From NCBI RefSeq assembly GCF_014898815.1, contig NW_026515546.1:3520501-3584500 (forward strand): a stretch of 64,000 nt of DNA, read 5' to 3'. The notes below the pieces were generated by a model, which was given only the letters and a program-made list of their open reading frames with translations, had not been told where the DNA came from and made no database searches. This DNA comes from Panonychus citri. Taxonomy: Eukaryota; Arthropoda; Arachnida; Trombidiformes; Tetranychidae. Position 1 is the stretch's first letter. Every line of letters begins with the position of its first letter. A program made the position numbers and the translations under genes. Shown one piece after another: positions 20,865 to 35,404 of this stretch.

Positions 20865-22944
20865 ATGGCCACTATACGTCCCATACCATCAACTCCTTCA
20901 TGTTCATCACAATCCTCACTCCCACCATCTTATGCGATCTCAGTTCATGATCATGTTTTACCAATTGGATGGCAATGTAAACATGATCCAAAGACCAATA
21001 AATAGTGAGTCTAATTGTTGACAATTAATTGTGGATAAATTTTCTAAAATTGATTTGGTTTTTGTTTCTTTCCATCAACTATCAGTTATTTTTTCAATGA
21101 TTATGGTTCTGCTACTTGGGACTCTTGGAGAGGGGTAAGTGATTTACTAATTGTTAATGATAATAACTGTTAATCTAACTGATTACATTTCAATCAAAGG
21201 GACAACAAGGATCATGTCAATCATCAAGATCATCATCACCATCACATACTTACACCATTAGGAGTTACTATCAGGTAATTGGTACTTTTGCGATTTGATT
21301 GATTAATTGATCATTGATTTAATTAATAATTACTGAAACTTCTTATTCAACAATCAGCCTTTCTCAGCTCGTTATAAAGCAAATGATGCAACTGTCCAAA
21401 GAATTGCTAAATTGTTTCCTGATGTTGATGAAAATTACATCGCCCAATTGTTAAGAAAGTGAGTTGAAAAATCATTATGATGAACAATTAATTAATGTGC
21501 TAATTACTATCAATTTAGGAATGCTAATCGTGAATATGTGGTCAGTAATATTCTAAGAACTGAAAATTATGCGAAAACATATCAAGCTCAACCTGATGAA
21601 GCTCTTTACTATAAATTGAAAGGCAAATTTCCAGCAGTTGATCAGAATGTAATTAAGCAATTACTTTGCAAGTAAGTAAATTAATATTGCTATTAATTGG
21701 TTTTCAAGGTCAACTAATTGTTTTAGTCTTTCAGGTACAATAATAGTGAACATGATGTTATCTCTGGAATAATCTCATACTTAGCTCCACATATTGGTCG
21801 ATATCAATCATCGGGTTCGCCTAAGATGAAATTGCGCTATATTAAGATTCTTTATCCAGAAGTTGACGAGATCGTTTTGTTTGATCTTCTTTACAATTGT
21901 GATCATAATGTGACAGATGTAATGGAAAAAATTGAGAAAATGGGCTATAAGAAAAACCCACTTCCCCAAAGGCCAAAAAATATAAACGCTGATCGATTTC
22001 GTCCGAAGACACTGACCACTCGCGAACCTAAACAATCCGCTTTCCCACCAAATATATTCAAGAAACAGCAAAGTAAATTGATAAATTTCTTTAATTTTTT
22101 TCAGAATTTTAATTGATTTCTTTTTCTTTTTCAAGTCTTTGAACAGCTCCAAACAGATTTTCCAAACGTTGACCGATTCCTTATAAACATGGCATTGGAA
22201 AGTTCAGCTTTCAATGAGAAGCGATCTCGTCTATTCCTAAGCTCGATGACACCACAAGATTCCGATGAATATTTTCCAAAAGATTGGTCAACTGGTCAAT
22301 CTGATGAAATAACCCTTCAAACTAAATCGACCCAAACTGGTGGTCTAATTGAATCGACATTTGGAACACCAATAACCAAAAGGAAAACTGATCCAATCAA
22401 AACGTAACAATAATCATCAAAATTTTGTCGTAACTTTTGTGATTATCATTATTTAGATTTTTCCATTTATTTTTACATTTTGATCTTAACAGTACTAGCC
22501 ATTTGAGTGTTTAAACTGATTAATTTTGACTACTAAGATGATCTTTTCTCTTTCATACCCAAAATTAGACTTAATGTGATGACTTGTACAGCTGAAGATG
22601 GAATAATTATCGATAAGAAGAAGGTACCGTTAGCCAAAGGAGTTGATGCATCGAATCATAAAGGCACGAAAATTTACAACTTGATGTGAGTATTTCGCCA
22701 AATCTTTCAATCTGATAAAATGAATAATGTCAAAATTCAATATTTTATTTATAGTAAATCATATATCCCTTGGCATGGAGCAGATTCCAGGAATAAATTA
22801 GTTCAAGATCCATCTAATCGAAAAGGTTCTTCGATATCAAACAAAAGTAATTCCAGTCATAAGGCAAAAGGTCCAGATTCGAGTAACCAAAAAGGTCCAT
22901 CACCATCTCTCCGTCTCAAGAAACCAGTAGTAGATGACAAGTGA
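20865..22944 (+). CDS. WW-domain protein with repeated CUE-like ubiquitin-binding motifs
   Basis: Nine exons join without a break to 476 residues: 20865-21004, 21086-21134, 21200-21274, 21358-21458, 21519-21671, 21735-22072, 22136-22403, 22569-22685 and 22755-22944. Residues about 33-63 form a WW domain (LPIGWQCKHD, NKYYFFND, TWDSW), but the final proline is missing. Four segments with CUE spacing follow: KLFPDVDENYIAQLLRKN, GKFPAVDQNVIKQLLCKY, KILYPEVDEIVLFDLLYN and QTDFPNVDRFLINMALES. CUE domains bind ubiquitin, WW domains proline motifs, so an adaptor role in ubiquitin signalling is inferred. The tail holds two GP(S/D)S-type basic segments. AATAAA at about 23049 could end the transcript. 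I do not recognise a named orthologue. It is the only fully intact gene in the mosaic region. Confidence 0.75.
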
Positions 22945-23199
22945 TGCTTTTTTACCAATGTCAATGAGATATCTTTTAACTTATTGACTTTTAATATCCA
23001 TGAAGATAAATGTAATGTATAAGCTTGAATCAAATTTGATGATGGATAAATAAAGGAAACTTCTTAAATCTCTATCTCATCGATATGGTTGAAAATTTAT
23101 TAGTTTTAGCCTCCAATTTGGCATTGGGAATAATTTGAATCTCCGAGCTAAACTATTTCCAAGAAATGAAACAGCAAATACGAAAAAATACTGAGTAAA

Positions 23200-25142
23200 A
23201 TGACTCGAAGTGGCTGGAGATCAAAAATTGCTGAGCGACTTATCCAAGAGCGAAGTGAATTTCTTGGGTTTCAAACTCATCAGGTGCAAGAATATTTTTT
23301 CGAAGATTGTGTTGAAATTACTCGATTCAGACCAGTACCAAAAGATCGAAAAAAACGTCACGATGATGATCTTCTTTCCGAAGAACCGGAGGAAAATTTG
23401 AATGCTAATGTTTCTACGAACTATTCATCAGAAACCAGATATGTCATGAGTCGATTAAGTGAACGGGAGATACACTTTGAACTAATCGAAGCGTTACTTG
23501 GTTATATTAAGAATATGGAACTTGATGGCTCAGTTTTGATCTTCTTGCCTGGTTGGGGTCAAATTTTCTCCCTGGTCAAGCATCTTGAGGCGAATCTTTT
23601 TTTCAATTCTCCGCGATTCCAAATTTTACCTCTTCATTCACAAATACCTCGAGATCAACAGAGAAAAGTTTTCGAACCTGTTCCCAACGGAGTGACAAAG
23701 GTTATCCTTTCAACCAATATCGCTGAATCAAGTATAACCATTGATGATGTCGTTTTTGTCATCGATACTTGTAGGGTTAAGATTAAACTATTCACCTCAC
23801 ACAACAATATGACCGTTTACAATACCGATTGGGCTTCGAAAACTAATCTTAAACAAAGACGAGGTCGAGCTGGTAGAGTTCGAGCGGGTCATTGTTTCTT
23901 TCTCTGTTCACGAGCCCGTTATGAGCAATTGGAAGAGTTTCATTCAGCTGAGATATTCCGTACTCCCCTTCACGAATTGGCACTCATGGTAAAATTACTT
24001 CGACTTGGCGCTATTACCACTTTTCTCTCAAAAGCAATTGAACCACCTCCAATTCATTCAATCATCGAATCAGAGGTTTTACTTAGAGATCTGAAAGCTT
24101 TGGATGAGAGAAGTGAACTTACATCTCTTGGACGTATTCTCGCCCGATTACCTGTCGAGCCTCGATTGGGTAAAATGTTAATTCTCTCATGTATCTTTCA
24201 ACTTGGTGGAATGATGTCAATCATAATCGCGAACACTTCTACCTTTCCGGAAGTTTTTGACACTACGTTTCCACGACGATTACCGTACATTCACAACAGG
24301 TATCGAAAAGATCGTTGGTCAGATCATATCTCCATCTTAAACGCTTATATTAGCTTGGAAAGAGTAAAGTATGGCTCCGGAGAAATGGCAGCGGTTGATT
24401 TCTGTGAGAGAAATGCAATTATGTCGACTATCATGAGAGTGACACATGATACAAAAAATCAATTAATAGATTTGATAAAAAACACTCATTTTCCTGATGC
24501 AACTTATTCCAAGTTTGATCTTTACGATTCGGATATTGATTTACTTCAAGGATTACTTACTCTTGGCTATTATCCTAATGTTTGTCTTCATAAGGATAAG
24601 AGAAAAGTGTTGACCACTGAGGCCAAGATTGCGCTCACAAAACATCAGTTAATTTTACTAATCTACCACCAGACCAATTTCCTTCACCATTTTTCATTTT
24701 TGGTGAAAAAATCCGAACCAAAGTTGTATCTTGTAAACAATTATCCATGGTGACACCAATTCATTTGATGTTATTTGGAAGTAAACGAATTGATGTTCGC
24801 TCTGAAAGACTTGTTCAACTGGACCGTTGGATGGATCTCGAAATGAATCCAGAAGTTGCCGCTTCGATTGCCGCTTTTCGACCTGGTATCGAAAATCTTA
24901 TCCTTAAAGTATCAGAGAATCCGGAAGCTTGTCTAGAATTGAGTAAACCTGAGATAAAACTCATCGAAGTGGTTCGCAAATTGAGTTCTTATAATCTAAT
25001 AACGCTTCAAAAGAAACCACCTCGTTTTGATCACGTCAAACGAGTGGCAACTATAAAATTACACTCCCAAACCAAATGGAGACAATTTCAAGAATCAATT
25101 AAATTGTTGATTATCCTAAGACTCATAATATCATTAATATGA
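23200..25142 (+). pseudogene. DHX9: 5'-truncated, frameshifted DHX9/maleless copy
   Basis: Intronless match to the C-terminal half of DExH helicase DHX9/MLE. Homology starts at VQEYFFEDC (about 23280) and includes VLIFLPGWGQI, ILPLHSQIPR, motif V (STNIAESSITI), motif VI (QRRGRAGRVRAGHCF), the winged-helix and ratchet regions (FRTPLHELAL, LGRILARLPVEPRLGKM) and the OB fold. The dsRNA-binding domains and helicase motifs I to III are absent; the 80 bases before the homology do not look like DHX9. Near 24635 one base is missing (GCGCTCACAAAAC): frame 1 ends at 24753 while the homology (PSPFFIFGEKIR, then MVTPIHLMLFGSK) continues in another frame to 25142. Lack of introns and 5' truncation fit a retrocopy, though no poly-A tract or target duplication was found. 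It cannot unwind RNA as it stands. Confidence 0.85.
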
Positions 25143-25417
25143 AAATCAAATTTATACACACACATACACACTACCAGATATCATTTTAATCAACCATTCG
25201 TACCTTGTCAATTACAATTCACTAAATTGGTTGATATTATAATTTCCCTAAGTTAATTTCAGAGACAAATTGTCAAAATTAATAATCAAAACAACAAAAT
25301 GATGTAATAATTTTCAATCAAATTGTCCTAATTATAAATATATATTACTCTTGATATAAAAGAAACTTGATATTGTTTCATGAAACATGTTTCTTTTAGA
25401 TCAACCATCTAATCAAA
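25143..25417. other. Spacer after the DHX9 copy
   Basis: Short CA-rich run at about 25155-25173, otherwise AT-rich without features. Confidence 0.5.
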
Positions 25418-26349
25418 TTCAATTGAACGATAATTAGTCGCTTTGAGCTAATAAGTCAATGATTTATTTTCAATCAGACTGAGAAAGTTCATTAAGATTT
25501 TCCTGAGAGGAAACATTAAGGGTTATAACCGAATTAATCTGATAATTAAACTTGATTATCTATGATGTTTGGCTATGTATCACCCATGGTTGATTGTTGA
25601 TTGACTCATCTAGTTTTCTTTTGTTTTGATTGTTTGATAATCTAAATTGATTGATGATTTTGAAGCTGTTTCATTGATCTTGGCAATGAATTAATTGATT
25701 ATTGTATCATATGATCACCTTTGTCTCAAAGAAGTGTATTATTAAATTGTTGACTGTTCAAGAAGAGAACTAATTACTTGATTAACTCACTGAAAATTAG
25801 AAAAATTAAAGTTATTAGAAAAGAAGAAGAAACAATTTAAAATGAAGGTGAAATAATTTTTTACCATTTGATTTGATTTGAATAATCAACTGATTGGAAA
25901 CATTCAAATTGTTAACAAGCCAGTTAGTTTATGATAACAATTAACTTGTTGATTATCTCATATGTAAAATTAACAACTTACTATCAAAATTATCCGTGTA
26001 GCAATTAGATGAGTAATCAAAGTGATTTATATTGTTGATATTATATGAAAAATAATAGGGGGATTCAAATAATCAGTCAATCAAATAAATCAAATTGAAC
26101 TTCAAAGGAAATAAATTAGTAACAATTTACAACAATTAGCCAACTCAAAACAAGTAACAATTTAACAGCAATGAAAAAAAAGATTAAAATAAATTAACTA
26201 ATCATCAAATCGTTGGTCAGTTAACAATAACAACAATTAAACCAAATTAATCAACAATCAACCAGTAATATAAAATTCAAACGAAATGAGTAAATGAAAT
26301 GTTAACAATATTGTTAAATCCGGTTTAAATTGTTGCCACTGAATTTGAA
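25418..26349 (+). repeat. Dispersed segment, copy C (probable parent)
   Basis: The longest of the three copies, colinear with copy A over its left 800 bases and with copy B over its right 680 bases. Only copy C lies next to the 26-37 kb non-coding block from which other copied pieces came, so it is the likely original position upstream of the PDZ gene. Confidence 0.8.
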
Positions 26350-29300
26350 ACAAAACTAATCATAATATTTTTGATTATGATAATCAACTGATCAACAAAA
26401 AAGTTAATCATTAGTTTTCAGATATAATAATAGATTCAGTTAATTTAATAGTTACCTTTTTTTTGGTGAAAACAAAAATTTGGTATTTTTTTTAAACTTA
26501 AAGGTAACGGGACTCAATCAACAATCAACAATTAACTGATTGCTTGTCTATCCCCAGTGTGTATTCATCATGATGATGATCAGAAATATGATTATTAAAA
26601 GTTAATCATCTTCCTAGTTGATCATTAATCTTGATTCCTGTATCATGATAATGTTAAATTGGTAAATGAAATCTTTTGTTAATTGTGATTTAACAAAACC
26701 CGATCTAAATCAGAAATCAATTGTTTCCAATTGATTTTCTCAATAAATTGCTTGAAACAAGCTTTCATTTGATTACAATTTTGATTGATTGTGAACCTAA
26801 TCTTACTCATCTTCCTTATCCTGATCATCATCATTATCATCTTATAATATTGTCTAATCATAACAATTTATCTAATTGTGATCAGTATAACAATATATCC
26901 TTTGGAAAATGAATCAATCAGAAAAAAAAACTTTTCTTTCCATGAACTTTATTCATTACTTATTTCAAAATAGAATTGAATCAAAACTCAATCAATGTTA
27001 ATTGTTATGATAATTATGATTAATATTCCAATTACATTGTACCGAGTTTAAATTGTAATTGTGCTTAATTGCTGCAAAGCTAATATGATTAAGCGCCAAC
27101 GGGCAATATAATTGTTGAATTTGAGGCGGAAAAAATTGAGAAAAATTGATGAGATTTGCTTTTTTTTCATCTTCTTCCTCATCATCTTAATCATTATCAC
27201 CACCAATCTAATCAACAGTTAAATTGATCAACAATTTAAATGAGCAATTTACAATTTACCAACAGCAATTTGATAATTTTCATGATAATTGGGTTTAGTT
27301 TCATCTCAATGAATCTCAACTTATTTACCGTTAGTTGAAATACAAACTTGTTGATTGTTGGTGATTAATATTATACAAATTGTATCATTTTAATCATCTA
27401 AATTTAACTAATATCAATATTTATTGATAATCATTACTATCAAAATTTAAATATTAATATTCATATCTAATTACCGTTACAACAGTTTACTTGATTGTTG
27501 AGTTAATTGTTTCAACTATTAACTGTTATCAATTGATCACCTGATAAGTTTACTTGATTGATTGTTTATTAATTTGATTCTAATTTGATTGTTGATTTGA
27601 TTTGTTTGAAATTATTTTACTTGCAAGAACTAAATTTAACTTTAATTGTTTGGAATCAATTTTGATTGTTACACAAGGGTTATGATTAATTGCTAGCATT
27701 GATTATTGTATAACAATTGAATTATATTACAACGTGGGATTAATTTGATTGTGATTAACATTATTAACATGTTGATCATCACAATTAACCGGAAAAATTT
27801 GATTCAATAATTGTAAATCTTGATCAATTGTTCAAATGGTTAAGGTTACTTTAAATCATCATCATCTTAATCAAGAATAATTAATTGATTAAATCACAAA
27901 CAGTATTAGGTCATCAGTAATAAAATCATTGAGTATATATAATTTAATAGTAATTGAATTAAATTTAATTGCACTGGATGTTAATTATTGTGATTATTAT
28001 GTTTGTTTACCTAAATGATGATTACAACAATTAACTAACCCAGAAAACTTTTTCGTTAATTGCTAAACTTTTCTGTCTTTGATTAGCAATTTAATCATCA
28101 TTTTCTTGTTCACAATTAAACTCATCAACCCAACAACAACAATTTAAGTCAAGGTTGATTGTTTCCCATTTGATTGTTTACCTTTTTTTTTAATCAAATC
28201 TAATAACAATTAGATTTGATTAACATCATCATTATGATTTAATATAAACATGAGATTTAAATTTTCATACCTTAATTGTCCTTGATTAATCAACCAAAAA
28301 GATGATGTGTTTATAAATCATAATTATAATTGTAAATCATATATACACTTTGATTATTTGAATAATCAATTGAACAATTAATAATAGTCACAATTAAAAA
28401 GTAATGAGACAACAACAATTAAAAGTTTTCAATATGAGAAGCAAAAATAATTGTCCAAAGCTTAATTGTGATCAAATTAATCTCAAAGTGATTAACTATT
28501 TTTACAATTATCCTTCACAATCAGGTTACAGTGATTAAAATACCATAGTTATCATCATTTAATCATCTTGATTAATTAACTTAATCCAGTTGTGTTGTTG
28601 AAAGTTTTCTGTAAATACTAAATAGTTACGAATCTTAATTAATTTAATATAATCAGAGACTTAAATTGTTCTGATTGTCATCGCAAGGACATTTAATCAG
28701 CACAATCAATACCTCAGTGTCTCAATCAGTTAATTATCAACAATTTAATCAGAAAGTCTAGTTAATAACTTGATCTTAATTGCTGCAGGGTAAACTAAAT
28801 ATAATTCAATCAATAATCCTGAAAATATTTGATTCAATTAATATAAAGTTAATCTAGATAATCAAATAAATTGTTACAAGTGATTCTCTTAGTTTTTCAA
28901 TCACAATTAACTTGTTAGTTATCTTGATTTGTTCATCAAACTAATATAATGATATTAATTAATCAGCAATAATTAACTTTTTTTTTGTTGTTTTCTATTA
29001 ATTGTAACTCGTTTGTCTATATAATTGTAATAATCAAATTAATATTCATTTCTAATTATGATTTAATTGCTCAAGGCAACTGAGGTGTGTATTTAATTTG
29101 ATTAAATCACTTAATTTTTTTTAACCCTTTCAATCAACAATTAATGATAATTAACATTCTGTCATCATTGTAAACATCATAAACTGACCATCTAAATCAT
29201 AATTAACAATTTAAATCATCATAACCTAGGTAACTTTCACTTAACCTGGATAATTAAATTTAATTACACAATCAAAAATTAAATTGCTCTTGGGTTCATT

Positions 29301-32300
29301 GGATATCTACATAATAATAATTAACGATATTAAATTGTTAATATCATGAACAGTGAGACAATTAATTGTTAACTTGGAATAATTAATTTCTGTCAGAGTA
29401 CAAGTTTCTATCAACTAATTGTTTGCTTGATTGTCAACAATCAGTTGATTGTTGAAAGATATTATCAATTGAATCGTTGGTCAGTTTAGATGAGAATAAG
29501 AAAGAGGATTTTATTTTCTCTTTCTTTTGTTAATTGTCCAGTTTCTCGACCTCAAAGATAACTTATCATTTGGCTTAATTGTTAATCTTTAATCATGATA
29601 ATTAAATTAAATTGTTATCTGCCAATCAACAGAAACGAGATTAACATGGGATCATCTTGAAGATAATTGTAATAATAATAACTTATTTTTTTCCAACCAA
29701 CAATCAATTTTAATTCACTATCGTTAATTATTATTTGATACATTTGATTAGTTTGATCATAATCAATGGTTTAAATTGTTACAAGCTACTTACAGGTAAT
29801 TAATTAATAATCGGGTTTCAATTACACCCAAAGGCTATTATAACAATTAACATTAAATACTGTTCCATGTTTCTTAATTGTTGGATGATCAGTATTACCA
29901 ATTTAACACCAAACGATTTGTTGATTGTAACACTATCAAGTGAAATTGGTCAACAATTAAGTAACAACAACAACGAAATTTACAAAAAAAAATCAAATTA
30001 CATTGAAATTATTGTTTAAAGGAAATCGGATGTTATTAAATTATGATTATCGTTAATTTTTTTATAACTTTTCTCAAGGAACAATTAAAATGAATCATAA
30101 GCAGTAACATAATTTAGACAAATCATAATTAGTTAATCGTCACAAAAGTCCAGGTTATTAAAGGTAAACCGGATTAACGTTTAAACGATTTGATTAACAA
30201 TCAAAATAAATTACGAAACAAAAAGTGAAAATAAATTGTCAACCTTAATTACAATAATCGCGACAATCAAATCTAATTTTACTTAAATTGTTGCAATCTA
30301 TTTAATCATCACAATCAATGGATAATCATACCAATGAAAATGAAGGATTAACCTGATAAAGAAACTTTTTAATCTTTAATCAAAAAGATTAAGATTTAAA
30401 AGTTAATTGTTTCAACTTTAAATTGTTGGAAAACAAAAATGATGATTATGATTATGATAAAGTAATAAAATTAAATCATAAATATTATGTTAATTGTAAA
30501 GTTAGTGAGTTGATTGTAGTGAGAGTTGATTGTCAAGTAAATTAAAATGGTTACTACAAAAAAGTAAAAGTTTCTATTCGGTTGCAAGTTGTAAGTTGAT
30601 TCAGTTTACTGATTACTCAAAGTAATTCATACAATTTTTAATCACAATCTATAAGGATTATAAATCAGTTAATTGTTAAAATTCATTGGTCAGTTGATTG
30701 TTTCGTTAATTTGATTTAGTTTTTTTTCCATTCGCCATCAACCTAACAATTTAATTCCTTTTTTTGAACGAATCACCACCAGGTATCATTTTCCCTCCTT
30801 TCATTTGGTGTTTACTGTTGAAATTAAACGGAAATTAAAAATTTTGATCCAGTCTAATTAAGATTATTTTAATTGTCCTTCTACCTGTCCAACAGTAATT
30901 AACTTTTCTACAATTAAGAGCAATTTACTTTGTTTGTTTGTGATTAATGTTTCCAAAAGCAACTCTACACATTCATTCAGAAGATACAAATGTTTGGGTT
31001 AACATTTCAATGTGCCCATTGAAGGCAACGTGTTTTTTTGGCTCTCACTTTGTTTTTCTCTCTCTTTACTAATTAACTTTCTGTGAGTTAATTAATTGTG
31101 ATCAATGGATTAAATGGATAAATGTTATACTCTATCAATCTCAACTTATTGGATTAAATCAGTAAATCATCAAATATCTAAATCAATTGGGGAAAGCAAA
31201 GGTTGATCATCTGGTAAGTGTTTCTATTTGTTAATCCATTTGCTTTTGCTTTTCTCATTTTCATATTTTCCTTTGATTGTTTTGATTAATTGTGTTGCTT
31301 TTTCCAATCATCTTGTCCATTTTGTTAGATTGTGATTAAATTGTTATCAACAATTAAGTGTCACACAGTGTCGAGTACAATTGAATACATTGAGGGACTT
31401 TGATTAGTGATTAACATCTTCTTGTCTTTCATGTTGATATTTTCTGGTCTCCTTATAAACCTCATGGATTATTTTGATTGTTGTGATTAACTGATTGCGA
31501 TTAAATTGTTAGATTTATTGATTGGCTATTTCTAAGTAGTTGATGTTGTAAATTTTGTCTCTTGATTATTACAATTAGATTAGTAAATTGTGATCATTTT
31601 GCTGCGTAGGTTTCTCAGTCTATTGTATTTTCATATTTGCCTCCTAATTTTAAGTTACACTTTCAATTGTTTTTCCTTAATTGTTATTAATTAACTTTTC
31701 ATTTTGACTTTTTTTCCAGTTAATCACAATTAATCTTGATTCTCTCACAATTATATTTCAACTGTAACTCGATTCTCATGCTAATAATAATTGTTGATGA
31801 GAAGAAAATGAAAGTTAATTGTAATAATTGATCTTTAATTGTTCAACAAGGGCATTTCTTTATGAACATATCACGATAACAATTAAGTTAATTGTCAATT
31901 ACAATCTAAATTGATAAAATCAGTCAACTTGTGTAATCAACAATTCATTTAAATGAGTCAGACTTAATTTAGTTAATCCAATTAATCCTCCAAGAAGAAG
32001 GTGAAAAGATTAATTGAAAATGATTAACGTTAATTGTTGGGTGACAATTATTGATTATCAAGGAATCGCAATTGAAAATGATCACTCATTTTGATCACAA
32101 TTAATTTGATTGCCTTAAAAATTAAAGGTAAATCCAATTGCTAAACTTTAATCTGTCATTTTATTGATTTTCAATTAGCTAGATGATTAATAAATTGTTA
32201 ATTTTGCTTATTAACTGACGTTTTTATTTAATCAAATTTGATTAATTTCTTAATTCTTCCTGGTTAATCGTTAATCACAATCAAATTTAAATAATCGCCA

Positions 32301-35300
32301 TTAGCTCAATCACTTGATTCAATTAATATTTCCAATTCAACAATTTAGCTATCGATATAATAATTTACTGATCATCGGAATCAATTGCTGTTGAATATTT
32401 TGCAATACAAAAAGTCAACAATTAAATTGAGATCAATTTTTTTTTCTTGATTGATTTGATTAACAAATCTAACAATTAGAATTGCTAAAATTAGATTGTG
32501 ATAAATGTTTTTAGTTAATTCAAATCAACAATCAGTCACAAAATTAACCAATAAAACATTAAATTGTCGATTAGAGATCAACAAACTTTTCAATTGTAAC
32601 ACCAATCAGATCACAATTAAATGTATAATAGAATCAAATTTAATCATTTGATTATAATAATAAAATTATCGTTAATCAATTACAGTTAAACTATTTTCCG
32701 TCAATCCAACACTTCAATATTTAATTAGGCAAACTGTTGATTGTAATAATAAGTTTAATTTTTAATAAACTAAATCAAATTAGGGCAAATTTCCCAATCA
32801 AAATATCAAAATTAAATTAAAACTTTCACAGTTAATTAAATTTACAGACAATCAAATCTAATGATTATCATTGAATCAATTTTACGTTTCAACAATTGGA
32901 CAGAAAAAAAAACTTAATCAAATCCACTATTGGCAACACAATGACAATTGTGATGAAATGAAATTAATTTCATCATGTCAAGGAGACTAATCAACAATCA
33001 ATTAAAATGAAAAGCAATTAACTAACAATTGACCAGTTAATTGATTATCAATAAGTAATAATGATTGAGAAAAAACATTTGACCATAGACACAAAAACAT
33101 CAATATAAAAGTAAACATTTGGATGCCATAAACTGACCAAAGGTCTAATTGAACTTTGAATTGAGACCTACCAGAGATGTCGGACAAAAGGTCAAATCAA
33201 CGACAAACTGACCTTTCCAGTCTCTCGCTTCTCAATTTTGTGACCGAAAAAAAATGAGATCGTTAAAAGATGAAAGTCCATAACGAAACATAAACGCCAC
33301 GATCCGAGATGATGATTGTAAGATATAATGTATGTGTCTCCCTTTTGTACAGTATAACCGTTGATTGTTGGAGGTTAAGACGATGTCAAAGGTCACACAT
33401 TCTGTTTTCTTGACCTATGAAACCTAAAAATAACCTCAAAGTACCAGGGAACCAAAACTAATAACAGAAAACATGTTCATATGGTCAGAATGCAGCAAAA
33501 TGTTATTGAAAAAAAGTTTCTAAGCAACTTTAACCTATGGAACCAAAATTATACATTGAAAGGAACCATTTTGTTGACCATTTTTGGTCAATATAATTAC
33601 ACTGACCCAACGATGATTAGTTAATTTTGTTTCCAATTTCAAATTACTACTCTGATTGTTACAATTACTATTATTTAATCACAAGTCATTGTGTATGTTT
33701 GTTTGTTTGTAGGTTGAAGGTTGTTGATTGTTGTTGACTGGGTTTATTTATTATTAAGGTTACCATTGACTCTGATTGTTAATTGTTATCGTTTATTGAT
33801 TAATTATTAATTGCTCTGATTATTTAATATGAGTTAATTTAGGTGATTCTGTTTGTTTACTTGATTGTTTACTTGATAACAATTAGTTTAAATTGTCTTC
33901 ATCTTCTTGAAAAGTTATCACCAAGATTGAAACAGTTAATAAATTTTGTTTGTGCTACGATTTTAATTGTAAATTTTTAATTTCTACGCTTAATTGTGAT
34001 TAACTTTTTTTTTAAATTTTCTCTATTACCCCTTTAGCTTTCATATCCATCTCTGTTAATCTTGATTAACCAACCATTAATTACGATTTAATTGTTGTTA
34101 ACTATTACAATCTAATTACATCCTACACTTTTAAACAATTTAGATTCCTTATTAACTAATCCATTACCTTAATTTAATTGTTATAATATTTTTTGATTGT
34201 AACTTGAAAACCTACTCACAATTTGATGTTTTAATTGTAATCAAATTGATCACCATTTATGATTAACTGTAAAAAAACAAACTTATTGATGATAATTATA
34301 ATTACTTATTATTGATTACCTTGTTGTGATCAATTAATTTTATTGAAATTGATTGTTACATATTTTTCATGATCAAAATTGATTGCAATTAATTTCCAGG
34401 TAAAAACAATCAATCCAAAAGCAAGACTAAATCATTTAACTGTAAAAATACAATTTAACCTTGATTGTTACACTGATTTGGTTCATTGAGTTCAACTTTC
34501 ATTAGTTAATTGTTACAATTAACTTTGATTTGAAATAGTAACCATTTGGCTAACAATGGTCAAGGGCTTTAACAATTAACTTTCAAAAGAAAAAAAAATG
34601 AGATAAAATTAGTTAATCAACTATAATTATATAAACTTTTCTTGCCAATCACAATTAACTGATTAAAATTGATTAGTTTGCAAAAGTTTCAATGAATATA
34701 TGAATTAGTATGAAAAGTTTCACAGTCCAAATGATTTATAAATTGTCTGTTTTCAACAATCAATTGATAATCATGATTAAAATGGGAAAATCTCAGACTA
34801 ATCTAATTGTTCACTAATGAAACTTAATCAATTTCTTGTTGATCATGATTTTCACAATGAATAATCAACTTAACCATCAATGTTGATTAACAGTAATTAA
34901 TGTTTACTATTTGAAAGTAATCAAACTAACAATTAACTCGTTAATTGATTGCTATCAATTTCTCATACAAAGGAACTAATAATTAGTAACAACAATCAAC
35001 AAATTTATATTCAGACAATTGCTAATTTAGTTTTCTCACTAATATTCACAATCCTAAATGAACAATTAAATTTAATTGTTACGTTCATCGGTCTAAATGT
35101 TGATCAGAATTAAAAAAAATTCCTTCATTTATTCATAAGAATCTGAAATGTTGAATAAACTTTTCAATGAATTTCCTTGGTGTCATCATGATGACAAGTA
35201 ATCTTTTCATCTTTGGCACAATTAAACTCCCTCCCATCATCATCACCATATGATCCTCATCCTCATCCTCATCCTCATCTTGATCATCATCTTCAGGTCA

Positions 35301-35353
35301 TTTCTTCCGGAACGATGAGCATGATAAATGTGAAAAAAGTCTCTATGTTAACC

Positions 35354-35404
35354 TTAGCATCCTCATCTTAATTGTTTGTCTACAAATAAAGATGAGGATG
35401 CTAA
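35354..35404. repeat. Perfect 16-bp hairpin
   Basis: TTAGCATCCTCATCTT (35354-35369) and its exact reverse complement (35389-35404) flank a 19-base loop. It lies next to a CCTCAT tandem run (about 35251-35280). Confidence 0.85.

Noticed and set aside
26679..26912. Overlapping short ORFs on both strands
   Set aside because: Low-complexity ATC/TTA sequence opens frames on both strands by chance.
33002..33187. 61-codon minus-strand ORF
   Set aside because: Isolated in a long non-coding block, no recognisable motif.
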